Part shown: positions 6,105 to 12,056 of the stretch, in pieces | Position numbering within the stretch: position 1 is the first letter of the stretch | Layout: each line of letters opens with the position of its first letter | Source of the DNA: Crocinitomicaceae bacterium | Lineage (GTDB): Bacteria > Bacteroidota > Bacteroidia > Flavobacteriales_G > Salibacteraceae | NCBI GenBank assembly: GCA_018623405.1 | Contig: JAAZVO010000062.1 | Span: forward strand, 1 to 12,056 | DNA length: 12,056 bases | Direction: 5' to 3' | The notes under the pieces: model-generated | What the model was told of the DNA's origin: nothing | The model's database searches: none | Seen by the model: the letters and a program-made list of their open reading frames with translations, nothing else | Made by a program: the position numbers and the translations under genes

Positions 6105-6828
6105 CGTCAGGAATTTTATAATCTCGAAGCTTGTTTGCCAAATTTTCACCCAATCTTAAGTTTTTAAAACTAATTCTATTTATTGTAGAATCATTTTCAG
6201 ATGAATAATAAACTTGGGTAATTCTCAGAGGAATTTTTGAATAATTAACCTCTTGATAGTTTGAAAAATATAATTTCTGAACAACCAAATTTTTACTGTT
6301 AATGTATTCAATGTAGATTGGGAAATCATTCTCTGTAACAAGTTTTACCTTAGAAAATAATTTCATTAAAGATGTTGGTGGAATCCAGTTTGAAATAAAA
6401 AACTGCCCTTCAAAATAAGAATCTTGAATTTGAAAACCTTGACTACCAAGGCCAAAATCAGATTGTTCTCCTTTTAAAAATTGAATCAGTAATGAAGATT
6501 GAGTACTATATTCTTTCCCGTATCTAACAATTACGCCATTTTTTGATGGAAGGTACAGTTTGGATTCACCATAACTATTATTAAGTAAATAATATTCATT
6601 AGGATAATTAAAATGTGAAACCATTTTCTCTGAGGAAAAGTCATATAAAATCTCGGAATTAACCTTTATGTATTTTCCGTTGTCAAGAGAGAGGGACTCC
6701 ATTTCAATATATAGCTCTCTCCCTGAAGGAGTAAAGGAGAAAAATGCTAAGGAAAGAAAAACAAAAAAGGCCTTTCTTCCGAAAAGCCTTTTAAATTGAA
6801 TTTTATTTAAATGTTTTAGAAATGCCAT
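6085..6828 (-). CDS. Exported LolA-like protein, tentative
   Basis: A 247-residue protein. A basic N-terminus (KHLNKIQFKRLFGRK) precedes a hydrophobic segment at ~20-33 (FFVFLSLAFFSF), giving a long signal peptide or anchor. The rest is beta-rich: LDNGKYIKVNSEILYDFSSE (48-67), FNYPNEYYLLNNSYGESKLY and a strand-rich middle. It ends in ISFKNLRLGENLA...DYKIPDDAKLLD. That architecture, including a strand N-L-x-L followed by a terminal Y/F-K-I-P-x-x-A-K-[LV]-[LI], recalls LolA-like outer-membrane lipoprotein carriers of Bacteroidota. I infer a LolA fold from pattern memory, not from a search. LolA proteins shuttle lipoproteins across the periplasm, and the T9SS motor contains the lipoprotein GldK, so a role there is possible. 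The ATG at 6826-6828 lies inside gldN (13-nt overlap), and its 3' end overlaps the YidD-like start by 20 nt, which firmly places it in the gld operon. Real gene: very likely; function: uncertain. Confidence 0.75.
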   Translation of the reverse strand: MAFLKHLNKIQFKRLFGRKAFFVFLSLAFFSFTPSGRELYIEMESLSLDNGKYIKVNSEILYDFSSEKMVSHFNYPNEYYLLNNSYGESKLYLPSKNGVIVRYGKEYSTQSSLLIQFLKGEQSDFGLGSQGFQIQDSYFEGQFFISNWIPPTSLMKLFSKVKLVTENDFPIYIEYINSKNLVVQKLYFSNYQEVNYSKIPLRITQVYYSSENDSTINRISFKNLRLGENLANKLRDYKIPDDAKLLD

Positions 6829-7667
6829 AAATCGTGCTCTACATTAAAGATTTCTTCCTTTAATTTTTCAGATTCTAATAAAGCATCAATACCAGATTTG
6901 TAGTCAGCAATCCTTCGCTCATAAACATTTGACACTTTAGTTATTCTGCTTGCAAATTGTCTTTTCCAAAAGAAATCTTCATATGTTCTTCTTTCAGAAT
7001 CATTGGCTCTGTTGTAAACTTCATTATTGGCAAAAACATATCTAGCTTCAGGGAAATAAATCCAAAAAGTTTGCATTAGTTCCATATCACCAGTTTCTGC
7101 ATTTTGCTTCTCTACTATAGGGTGTAAACCAATAATCCGAACATCCATAACAGACCTTTGCTTGTCAAAGAACCATTCTTCTTTAATATCAATATATCTG
7201 ATTTTAGATGCTTCAATTTTATTTCTTGTGGTATCATATCCGGTAACATTACCGAAGTCATCATATTGAGGGTTAACAACTTCCTCAGAAAGGCTTGCGT
7301 CAACTTCCTGAGAGGTAAGTGGAGTTGTAAACATATCATCAGGAGCAACAACGGAACCGGGAGAATAAGCGGTAATTGTACCTTCATTCATAATCGCATC
7401 ATATACTATCTCAAAAAAGTTTTTTCTTCCTTGAGCATACTCATTGATAGGAAAATACAAAGGATGATTTGCCTTTTCTCTAAGGTCAATTCTTCTCCAA
7501 ACCCTTTTGTTCCACATCACATCAGCTTCTCTTAAAGAAGTATAGGGTATAACCCTGCGAGATGGATAATGCTCTTTTACATAAATACCATCTAATACAG
7601 TACTCTCTTGAGAGTATACAAACTCGACAAATAATAATGATAAAAGTAAAAAAGCAATTTTTTTCAT
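6816..7667 (-). CDS. gldN: Type IX secretion / gliding motility protein GldN (PorN)
   Basis: A 283-residue periplasmic protein that joins the lipoprotein GldK in the ring under the outer membrane, which contacts the periplasmic end of GldM. Signal peptide 1-19, cut before Q20. The hallmark is ADVMWNKRVWRRIDLREKAN (48-67) followed by HPLYFP, then FFEIVYDAIMNEGTITAYSP (84-103). IDIKEEWFFDKQRSVMDVRI (159-178), MQTFWIYFPEARYVFANNEV (198-217) and RTYEDFFWKRQFASRITKVS (227-246) follow. All are strongly GldN-like and the length is normal. Only 5 nt separate it from the gldM stop, so it is co-translated with the motor genes. Its last 13 nt overlap the start of the LolA-like gene, extending the operon beyond gldN. 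The family lacks catalytic residues and is structural. Confidence 0.96.
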   Translation of the reverse strand: MKKIAFLLLSLLFVEFVYSQESTVLDGIYVKEHYPSRRVIPYTSLREADVMWNKRVWRRIDLREKANHPLYFPINEYAQGRKNFFEIVYDAIMNEGTITAYSPGSVVAPDDMFTTPLTSQEVDASLSEEVVNPQYDDFGNVTGYDTTRNKIEASKIRYIDIKEEWFFDKQRSVMDVRIIGLHPIVEKQNAETGDMELMQTFWIYFPEARYVFANNEVYNRANDSERRTYEDFFWKRQFASRITKVSNVYERRIADYKSGIDALLESEKLKEEIFNVEHDLWHF

Positions 7668-7672
7668 GACAA

Positions 7673-9298
7673 TTATATTACATCAATAATAATACTACCA
7701 TTCAATACCTCCGGTTTACCATCGGGATATCTTTTCGCAACAATTTTCCTAAAAACAACAGATTGTCCAGGCTTCATCTTACTTAAGATACCTTTCATCT
7801 CTGGGGTTAACCTGTTATTTGGTGACTTCAAATCTTGTCTTAAACCACCAACAGTAACAGACATTTCGAAATTAGTAACAATGTATTGAAGGTCAAATAA
7901 GAAATCTTCTAATTTGGCAACAACAACTTGAATACCACCTAACTGAGCTTTGTTTAGGTTAAATGAACCTTTCTTTCCCAAAACCTCAGGAACAGGAGGT
8001 GGAACAGGTTTTACCCTAAATATTTTTGGTGGAAAAGTAGTTTTTGAACCATTAACATCGGCAGTAACAGATACCTTACATTCTTGACCGTTACCAGGCT
8101 TAATTATGTATTCATTTCCATTTTTTGAAACTGATGCATTAGATACATTAACTTGTAATTTATCTCCCGTAACACCCGGAACAGCAATTTCAACTGGATT
8201 CTCCAAACCTCTATAAAATACATTCATTTTGGTTGGTGATACAACAAGATTTGGCTTTGCAGCGGTGTAAGTAGAAGTAAAAGGATAATTCATTAATTCA
8301 CCATTTGGCTTTCTAACTCTTAAAACTCCACCCCACTCAAATTCACCTGCCGTAGTTGGTTTAGCCCAATAAGTAGCTATGCCATTATTGTAATATACAG
8401 AAGTTGTATCAGGGTTATCTACTTTAAAACCGGCAGAATCAGAAATTTCACCGACATCCAAAATTGGATCTGAAGTAGAATTATATGCAGCCATTAAAAC
8501 TTCTGCTTTAAATGTATCACCTAAGTTCACGTAAGTACCTTTAACAGGTCTAACAGCAACTTTAAGATTATCAAATGAGAAATCATCTGCACTAATTTTA
8601 CCATAAAGTGTTCTTAATACCTCTGCTTCAATATTTTTCACCTCAGCTTGTAACCTAGTCATGTTAGTTACAACAGAAGCCAATGGAAGGTGGTAAAAGT
8701 TAGCTGTAATCCAAGAAACCATGTGGTCTCCTTCTTTTTGTTCTTCCATTTTTATGGCCAAATCCATTCCTTCTACATCTTCTTTTGGTAAAACTTCAGA
8801 TATGTAATCATGAATAGTAGTATTAAAATTCTCCAACCTCCTCTGTAATTCAACAGCTGAGTATTCATGGTTAGAAGGATTAATTGGATCAGGACCTATC
8901 AATAAAGTGGTAGGCATATCGTAATTATCCTTTGCTTGAACAGCCATTAAATTCATAGTGTCTGCAACTTCTTCAGGAATTTGCTCTACCCCAGCAACTA
9001 TTTTTCTCTTTAATTCATTGATAAAATAATCAACCTCTTTAGATAAGTCTCTAACTTGTTTAGCAGCTACATAGTATTTTCTTACTTTTTCGGGATCAAG
9101 CGCGTTCTTTTTCCCGAATTGCTGCATTGTATATTCGTTTTTAACATCAAAACCTTCATTGGTTCTTTCTAAACCATCATTAATGATCACGAATGAGTTC
9201 AAGATTTCCTTTGACACGTTCATTGCTAGAAGCGCCAAAAGCACCAAGTACATCATACTAATCATTTTCAGCCGCGGGGGCAAATCACCCATTGACAT
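7673..9298 (-). CDS. gldM: Type IX secretion / gliding motor protein GldM (PorM)
   Basis: A 541-residue protein with one inner-membrane helix (~14-30) and a long periplasmic rod. GldM dimers sit in a GldL pentamer and carry motor torque to GldK/GldN. The N-terminus MSMGDLPPRLKM-ISMMYLV aligns without gaps to my recollection of GldM of Flavobacterium johnsoniae. That supports this ATG, and the conserved Arg9 and Glu31 of the motor core fall at the same numbers. The periplasmic part shows a helical D1 domain (~36-235, PLASVVTNMTRLQAEVKNIE at 205-224) and beta domains D2-D4 (~240-541). A proline-rich hinge, RVKPVPPPVPEVLGKKG (428-444), precedes D4. Slightly longer than the ~513 residues of F. 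johnsoniae GldM. Spacing is 43 nt from gldL and 5 nt to gldN. Confidence 0.97.
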   Translation of the reverse strand: MSMGDLPPRLKMISMMYLVLLALLAMNVSKEILNSFVIINDGLERTNEGFDVKNEYTMQQFGKKNALDPEKVRKYYVAAKQVRDLSKEVDYFINELKRKIVAGVEQIPEEVADTMNLMAVQAKDNYDMPTTLLIGPDPINPSNHEYSAVELQRRLENFNTTIHDYISEVLPKEDVEGMDLAIKMEEQKEGDHMVSWITANFYHLPLASVVTNMTRLQAEVKNIEAEVLRTLYGKISADDFSFDNLKVAVRPVKGTYVNLGDTFKAEVLMAAYNSTSDPILDVGEISDSAGFKVDNPDTTSVYYNNGIATYWAKPTTAGEFEWGGVLRVRKPNGELMNYPFTSTYTAAKPNLVVSPTKMNVFYRGLENPVEIAVPGVTGDKLQVNVSNASVSKNGNEYIIKPGNGQECKVSVTADVNGSKTTFPPKIFRVKPVPPPVPEVLGKKGSFNLNKAQLGGIQVVVAKLEDFLFDLQYIVTNFEMSVTVGGLRQDLKSPNNRLTPEMKGILSKMKPGQSVVFRKIVAKRYPDGKPEVLNGSIIIDVI

Positions 9299-9341
9299 AA
9301 GCCAAAATCTTTTTTAAAGTTTATAAATAATGATTTAGTTA

Positions 9342-10214
9342 TTATCCTTTATTAATATTCATTGCAGTTAACATGTTACCATAAACAGTATTTAACTGAC
9401 TAATATTATTTGAAAGTTCAGAAATATTTTCTCTGTACTTTTTAGAATCCTCAACACTAGCATTTAAATTCTCCAATAACCCTTCAATTCCTGTGAAGAA
9501 CTTAGCTGAAGATTCTAATTGATTATTTGCTTCTTTTAATTGCATTTCATAAGTTGCATTTAAAGCAGCAAGATTTTGAGAAATAGCTGTCATATGCTGT
9601 CCCATATCTGAACCACCTTGACCAGACTCTGAAATGCTAACTAAAGATGCAGCAGCTTGCTCATAGGTAGTTGAAAGCTCACCCACTTTAGATGATGCAT
9701 TTCTAACGCTCTCTACGTATTCGTTAGTAGCAGCGCCAGCTTCAGATATATTTGCAAGTTGATTAGTTTGCTCTGATAAGTTTTTCAATCCAGAACCTAG
9801 ACTTTCAATTAATTCAGGACCAATTTTGGCCTCCTCAAGTAAATTATCTAATTGCTGTGTAATTGGTAATTCATCATCATCATCAAATTCCATTAAGGCT
9901 TTTTTATCCTTTTTAGGTGCTACCTCATCGTGACCTTCTTCATCTTCTTCGTCTCCGTGAGCTAGTTCAGGATAAACTTTAGACCAATCAGTTGCTAGGT
10001 GCTGAGGTTCAATTGCACCGATAGCAAATAAGAATGCTTCAGTTAATAAACCAATTACAAGCATCGCACTCGCCCCAGGATAGTGTTGAATTTTAAATAG
10101 TGCACCTACAATTACTACTGATGCACCTAAACTCATCATATAGTTTACTATAGTTTTTCCTTTTATTGTTCCATAAAGGAATTGAGATAATCCGCCTTTT
10201 TTCTTTCCTGACAT
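9342..10214 (-). CDS. gldL: Type IX secretion / gliding motor stator protein GldL (PorL)
   Basis: A 290-residue inner-membrane protein with two transmembrane helices (~22-40 and ~48-68) joined by KIQHYPGAS. It is the proton-channel partner of GldM. The motor residues are visible: Glu59 in IGLLTEAFLF (the position of the essential TM2 glutamate, E49 in F. johnsoniae as I recall), Glu69 in AIEP, Lys41 and His44. The cytoplasmic tail begins with two acidic stretches, DEEDEEGHDE (88-97) and DDDDE (111-115). It continues as a long helical, coiled-coil region with a recurring L-(N/S)-x-x-Y motif (LSTTYEQ, LNATYE, LNTVYGNML). The protein is longer than F. johnsoniae GldL (~215) but comparable to PorL (~309) of Porphyromonas. 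The start gives a short basic leader (SGKKKGG) before the first helix. It lies 48 nt after gldK and 43 nt before gldM. Confidence 0.96.
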   Translation of the reverse strand: MSGKKKGGLSQFLYGTIKGKTIVNYMMSLGASVVIVGALFKIQHYPGASAMLVIGLLTEAFLFAIGAIEPQHLATDWSKVYPELAHGDEEDEEGHDEVAPKKDKKALMEFDDDDELPITQQLDNLLEEAKIGPELIESLGSGLKNLSEQTNQLANISEAGAATNEYVESVRNASSKVGELSTTYEQAAASLVSISESGQGGSDMGQHMTAISQNLAALNATYEMQLKEANNQLESSAKFFTGIEGLLENLNASVEDSKKYRENISELSNNISQLNTVYGNMLTAMNINKG

Positions 10215-10262
10215 TTTAAATTACTAATTAGAAGGGTTAAAAATTGATTTTATAATAAGTGT

Positions 10263-11573
10263 TTAAATATTTGATTTCCCCATACCAAGATAACTCATTA
10301 CACACCTAAAGCCAATGTAACTTTTAGCTGTATCTTGATACTCATAAGTTCTTGTACTTGTTTGAATGTAGTAACCTATATCTTTCCAAGAACCACCTCT
10401 AATAACTTTCCTCTTTAATACAGGAGGATCATCTTCTTTGGCCTCATAAACATAGTCCATATTCAAATCGTGAGCAAAATCAAAAGAACTTTCATCAAAT
10501 GCATTGCTAGTCCATTCAGCTACGTTACCTGCCATACAATATAGACCGAAATCATTTGGTTCATAAGAATAAACAGGAACAGTATGAATTCCACCATCAT
10601 CGTAATAATTTCCCCTTAAAGGTTTAAAGTTTGCCATAAAACAACCTCTAGTGTTCCTTATATAAGGACCACCCCAAGGATAACTAGATAAATCCAAACC
10701 ACCTCTTGCTGCGTATTCCCACTCAGACTCGGTTGGTAATCTAAAATTCTGAACAGCTTTTACTCCTGCAGACTTTCTATAACTGTTAAAATATTGAGAC
10801 CTCCAAATACTAAATGCTCTTGCTTGTTTCCAAGTAACACCAACTACGGGATAATCATCATAAGCTGGATGCCAGAAATACATATTAGTTAAAGGTTCGT
10901 TGTAAGAATAAGTAAAATCATGTATCCAACATAAAGTATCCGGATAAACATTAATAACATCTCGCTTAATAAATATGGAACGATCTGTTAATCCTCTTTC
11001 TCTCAACTCATCGCCATTAATTGTGGGCTTTTTTCTAGCTGCATCTTTAAAGTCAATCCAGAAATATTCGTAGTCTAATTTTCTGGTATCTATATTTCTA
11101 TGACCATAAAATCTTTCATATTCAGGAAGAAACATAACCTCTAAAGCTTCTCTTTCATCAGGTTCGTTCCATTCAATTGGCATATCCCAATTAATTTTTG
11201 GCGGCTCTAAATCTTCTTCGTAAGCGTTAGTAAAAATTAAATGTTCTTCATCTACCTCTTCACCCAAAATCCTATGAGCAATTGAATCTCTAACCCAAAA
11301 TACAAATTGACGGTACTCGTTATTTGTAATTTCTGAATCATCCATATAGAATGCAGAAACAGAAACTGTTTTTGATTTTGTAGTGTATGAGAATGGAACA
11401 TCATTATCATTTGCTCCCATCACGAAACTTCCTGGTGGGATATATAATGTTCCAAATGGATCTGCTTGATACCATTCCGGTCTACCCGCAACGCCTGTAA
11501 GCTGTCCACTTTCACCTCCACCGCAACTGCTGAGGAGGGCTAATCCTATAAATACATAGAGTAACTTCTTCAT
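10263..11573 (-). CDS. gldK: Type IX secretion / gliding lipoprotein GldK (PorK), FGE-sulfatase fold
   Basis: A 436-residue outer-membrane lipoprotein forming the periplasmic ring with GldN. The signal peptide ends in lipobox LLSSC, with Cys17 as the lipidated residue. The mature protein has a formylglycine-generating-enzyme-like (FGE-sulfatase) fold. It starts with IPPGSFVMGAND (45-56) and FYMDDSEITNNEYRQFV (75-91). It continues with YPVVGVTWKQARAFSIW (241-257), FRLPTESEWEYAARGG (277-292), GLYCMAGNVAEW (343-354), VIRGGSWKD (390-398) and YIGFRCVM (419-426). A GldK-type insertion (~95-235) separates the first and second parts. The segment 392-409 has none of the cysteines that catalytic FGEs use there, so the protein is structural, as in other GldK. 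No K-(D/E)2 surface-export signal follows Cys17, which fits retention on the periplasmic face. It has its own promoter at 11596-11624. Confidence 0.97.
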   Translation of the reverse strand: MKKLLYVFIGLALLSSCGGGESGQLTGVAGRPEWYQADPFGTLYIPPGSFVMGANDNDVPFSYTTKSKTVSVSAFYMDDSEITNNEYRQFVFWVRDSIAHRILGEEVDEEHLIFTNAYEEDLEPPKINWDMPIEWNEPDEREALEVMFLPEYERFYGHRNIDTRKLDYEYFWIDFKDAARKKPTINGDELRERGLTDRSIFIKRDVINVYPDTLCWIHDFTYSYNEPLTNMYFWHPAYDDYPVVGVTWKQARAFSIWRSQYFNSYRKSAGVKAVQNFRLPTESEWEYAARGGLDLSSYPWGGPYIRNTRGCFMANFKPLRGNYYDDGGIHTVPVYSYEPNDFGLYCMAGNVAEWTSNAFDESSFDFAHDLNMDYVYEAKEDDPPVLKRKVIRGGSWKDIGYYIQTSTRTYEYQDTAKSYIGFRCVMSYLGMGKSNI

Positions 11574-11595
11574 GTTACTTGATTTGAAAATCGGT

Positions 11596-11624
11596 CAAAA
11601 ATAGCATTTTTTTTCTAACAACAA
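11596..11624 (-). promoter_or_regulatory. Bacteroidota-type promoter for gldK
   Basis: On the minus strand a -7 element TATTTTTG (11603-11596) matches the Bacteroidota consensus TAnnTTTG exactly. A -33 TTG (11624-11622) lies 18 bases upstream, within the usual spacing. A start site near 11590 would leave a leader of about 15-20 nt before the gldK ATG (11571-11573). No Shine-Dalgarno is visible, as is common in this phylum. A second TTG at 11621-11619 gives a shorter 15-base spacing and is less likely. The site suggests that gldKLMN plus the downstream genes can be transcribed without porP. Confidence 0.6.
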
Positions 11625-11693
11625 CTTTTTAACAATTTAACTAAAACGTTAAACGAGTATTTGTAACGTGCTGATTTATTTATTATTATTTGA

Positions 11694-12056
11694 TTATAGG
11701 AATCGAACTGATTTATGTCTTTCGATTTTTATTTTCTTGGGTATATTAAAACAATAGTTTAATAATAGTTCATGAGAACCTGAACTTCCCTTTCTTATTA
11801 ATGATGTTGTTACATCATAAGCATATCCAATTTTTAAGGTACCACCACCTAATCCTGTTCCACCCATTTGGTAATCTACACCAACCATTGGTATAACAGC
11901 ATCTAGCAATCTGTAAGTAATACCTCCCCACAATAAATTATTGTATACCGCAGAGATATTAATATCCATTTGAGCAGAGGCGCCATCAGACTTAACAAAT
12001 ATTGAAGGCTGAAAAACAACATTTGGTAATAACCTGTCGTAATTATAACCTGCCAT
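11694..12056 (-). CDS. porP: PorP/SprF family type IX secretion outer-membrane protein, C-terminal part (5' end outside window)
   Basis: The last 120 codons of a beta-barrel protein; the reading frame is open at the window edge. The Met at the edge (MAGYNYDR) is almost certainly internal, since family members read H-x-x-x-x-A-G-Y at this place. Visible PorP/SprF features are LLPNVVFQPSIFVKSDGASA (9-28), MDINISAVYNNLLWGGITYR (30-49) and VGVDYQMGGTGLGGGTLKIG (58-77). YAYDVTTSLIRKGSSGSHEL and the closing LNYCFNIPKKIK follow, giving alternating strands with short turns. PorP binds the cell-surface anchoring partner PorE and the T9SS machinery; SprF is needed for SprB secretion. Adjacency to gldKLMN gives the porPKLMN order of Porphyromonas, favouring the PorP-like core role. 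The 120-nt gap to gldK holds the gldK promoter; no strong terminator was seen there, so read-through from porP is possible. Confidence 0.85.
   Translation of the reverse strand: MAGYNYDRLLPNVVFQPSIFVKSDGASAQMDINISAVYNNLLWGGITYRLLDAVIPMVGVDYQMGGTGLGGGTLKIGYAYDVTTSLIRKGSSGSHELLLNYCFNIPKKIKIERHKSVRFL

Noticed and set aside
6105..6149. Upstream ATG extension of the YidD-like gene (15 extra residues)
   Set aside because: It would put a polar segment before a well-formed signal peptide and lengthen the overlap with the LolA-like gene to 65 nt. The ATG at 6104 is more natural.
7115..7387. 90-codon minus-strand open frame inside gldN
   Set aside because: It lies fully inside the strongly conserved gldN frame, has leucine-rich low-information translation with no domain, and lacks a start context. 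A shadow frame.
7158..7535. 125-codon plus-strand open frame opposite gldN
   Set aside because: Antisense to a certain gene; the translation has no recognisable motif. A shadow frame.
10263..11573. Catalytic formylglycine-generating/sulfatase-modifying enzyme
   Set aside because: Fold signatures match, but the cysteine positions used for catalysis are absent and the context is gldKLMN, so it is GldK.
11636..11653. Small palindrome TTTAAC / GTTAAA with a 6-base loop between porP and gldK
   Set aside because: Six mostly A-T pairs with no T-run placed as in a terminator; too weak to call a terminator or operator.

Overview
The window looks like a low-GC chromosome segment from a Bacteroidota bacterium, most likely order Flavobacteriales. 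The evidence is an unmistakable type IX secretion/gliding motor cluster (PorP/SprF-like, GldK, GldL, GldM, GldN), starts that mostly lack a Shine-Dalgarno, and one good Bacteroidota-type -33/-7 promoter. I cannot name a genus from sequence alone. The window is almost fully coding: no stretch over 300 bases lacks a gene, and I see no tRNA, rRNA, CRISPR array or insertion sequence.

Left part (1-4067, plus strand): the end of a surface-polysaccharide locus. It opens with the last 43 codons of an NAD-dependent sugar epimerase/decarboxylase. Next comes a small four-helix-bundle (23S-IVP/S23 family) gene bounded exactly by a 17-bp inverted repeat. Then follow a WbpD-type left-handed beta-helix N-acetyltransferase, a nucleotide-sugar 6-dehydrogenase of the WbpO/TviB type, and RmlB (dTDP-glucose 4,6-dehydratase). 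The last three are packed 1 nt apart (TAA-a-ATG) and are clearly co-translated. They point to UDP-HexNAc-uronate and dTDP-6-deoxyhexose precursors for O-antigen or capsule. A secreted TM2-domain protein closes this side.

At 4088-4114 a perfect 11-bp GC-core hairpin flanked by A and T tracts is a bidirectional terminator between the two converging transcription units.

Right part (12056 down to 4113, minus strand): porP/sprF (partial) - gldK - gldL - gldM - gldN, the order seen in porPKLMN of Porphyromonas. GldL and GldM form the proton-driven inner-membrane motor. GldK (a lipoprotein) and GldN form the periplasmic/outer-membrane ring. PorP/SprF is an outer-membrane beta-barrel partner. A convincing promoter lies just upstream of gldK.

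The most interesting feature is that the operon does not end at gldN. Four more genes follow with overlapping starts and stops: a LolA-like exported protein (13-nt overlap with gldN), an exported YidD-like protein (20-nt overlap), and two paralogous secreted membrane proteins with a PGxGxxYxG motif (1-nt and 53-nt overlaps). This tight coupling suggests an undescribed four-gene accessory module of the cell envelope that is made together with the type IX motor.
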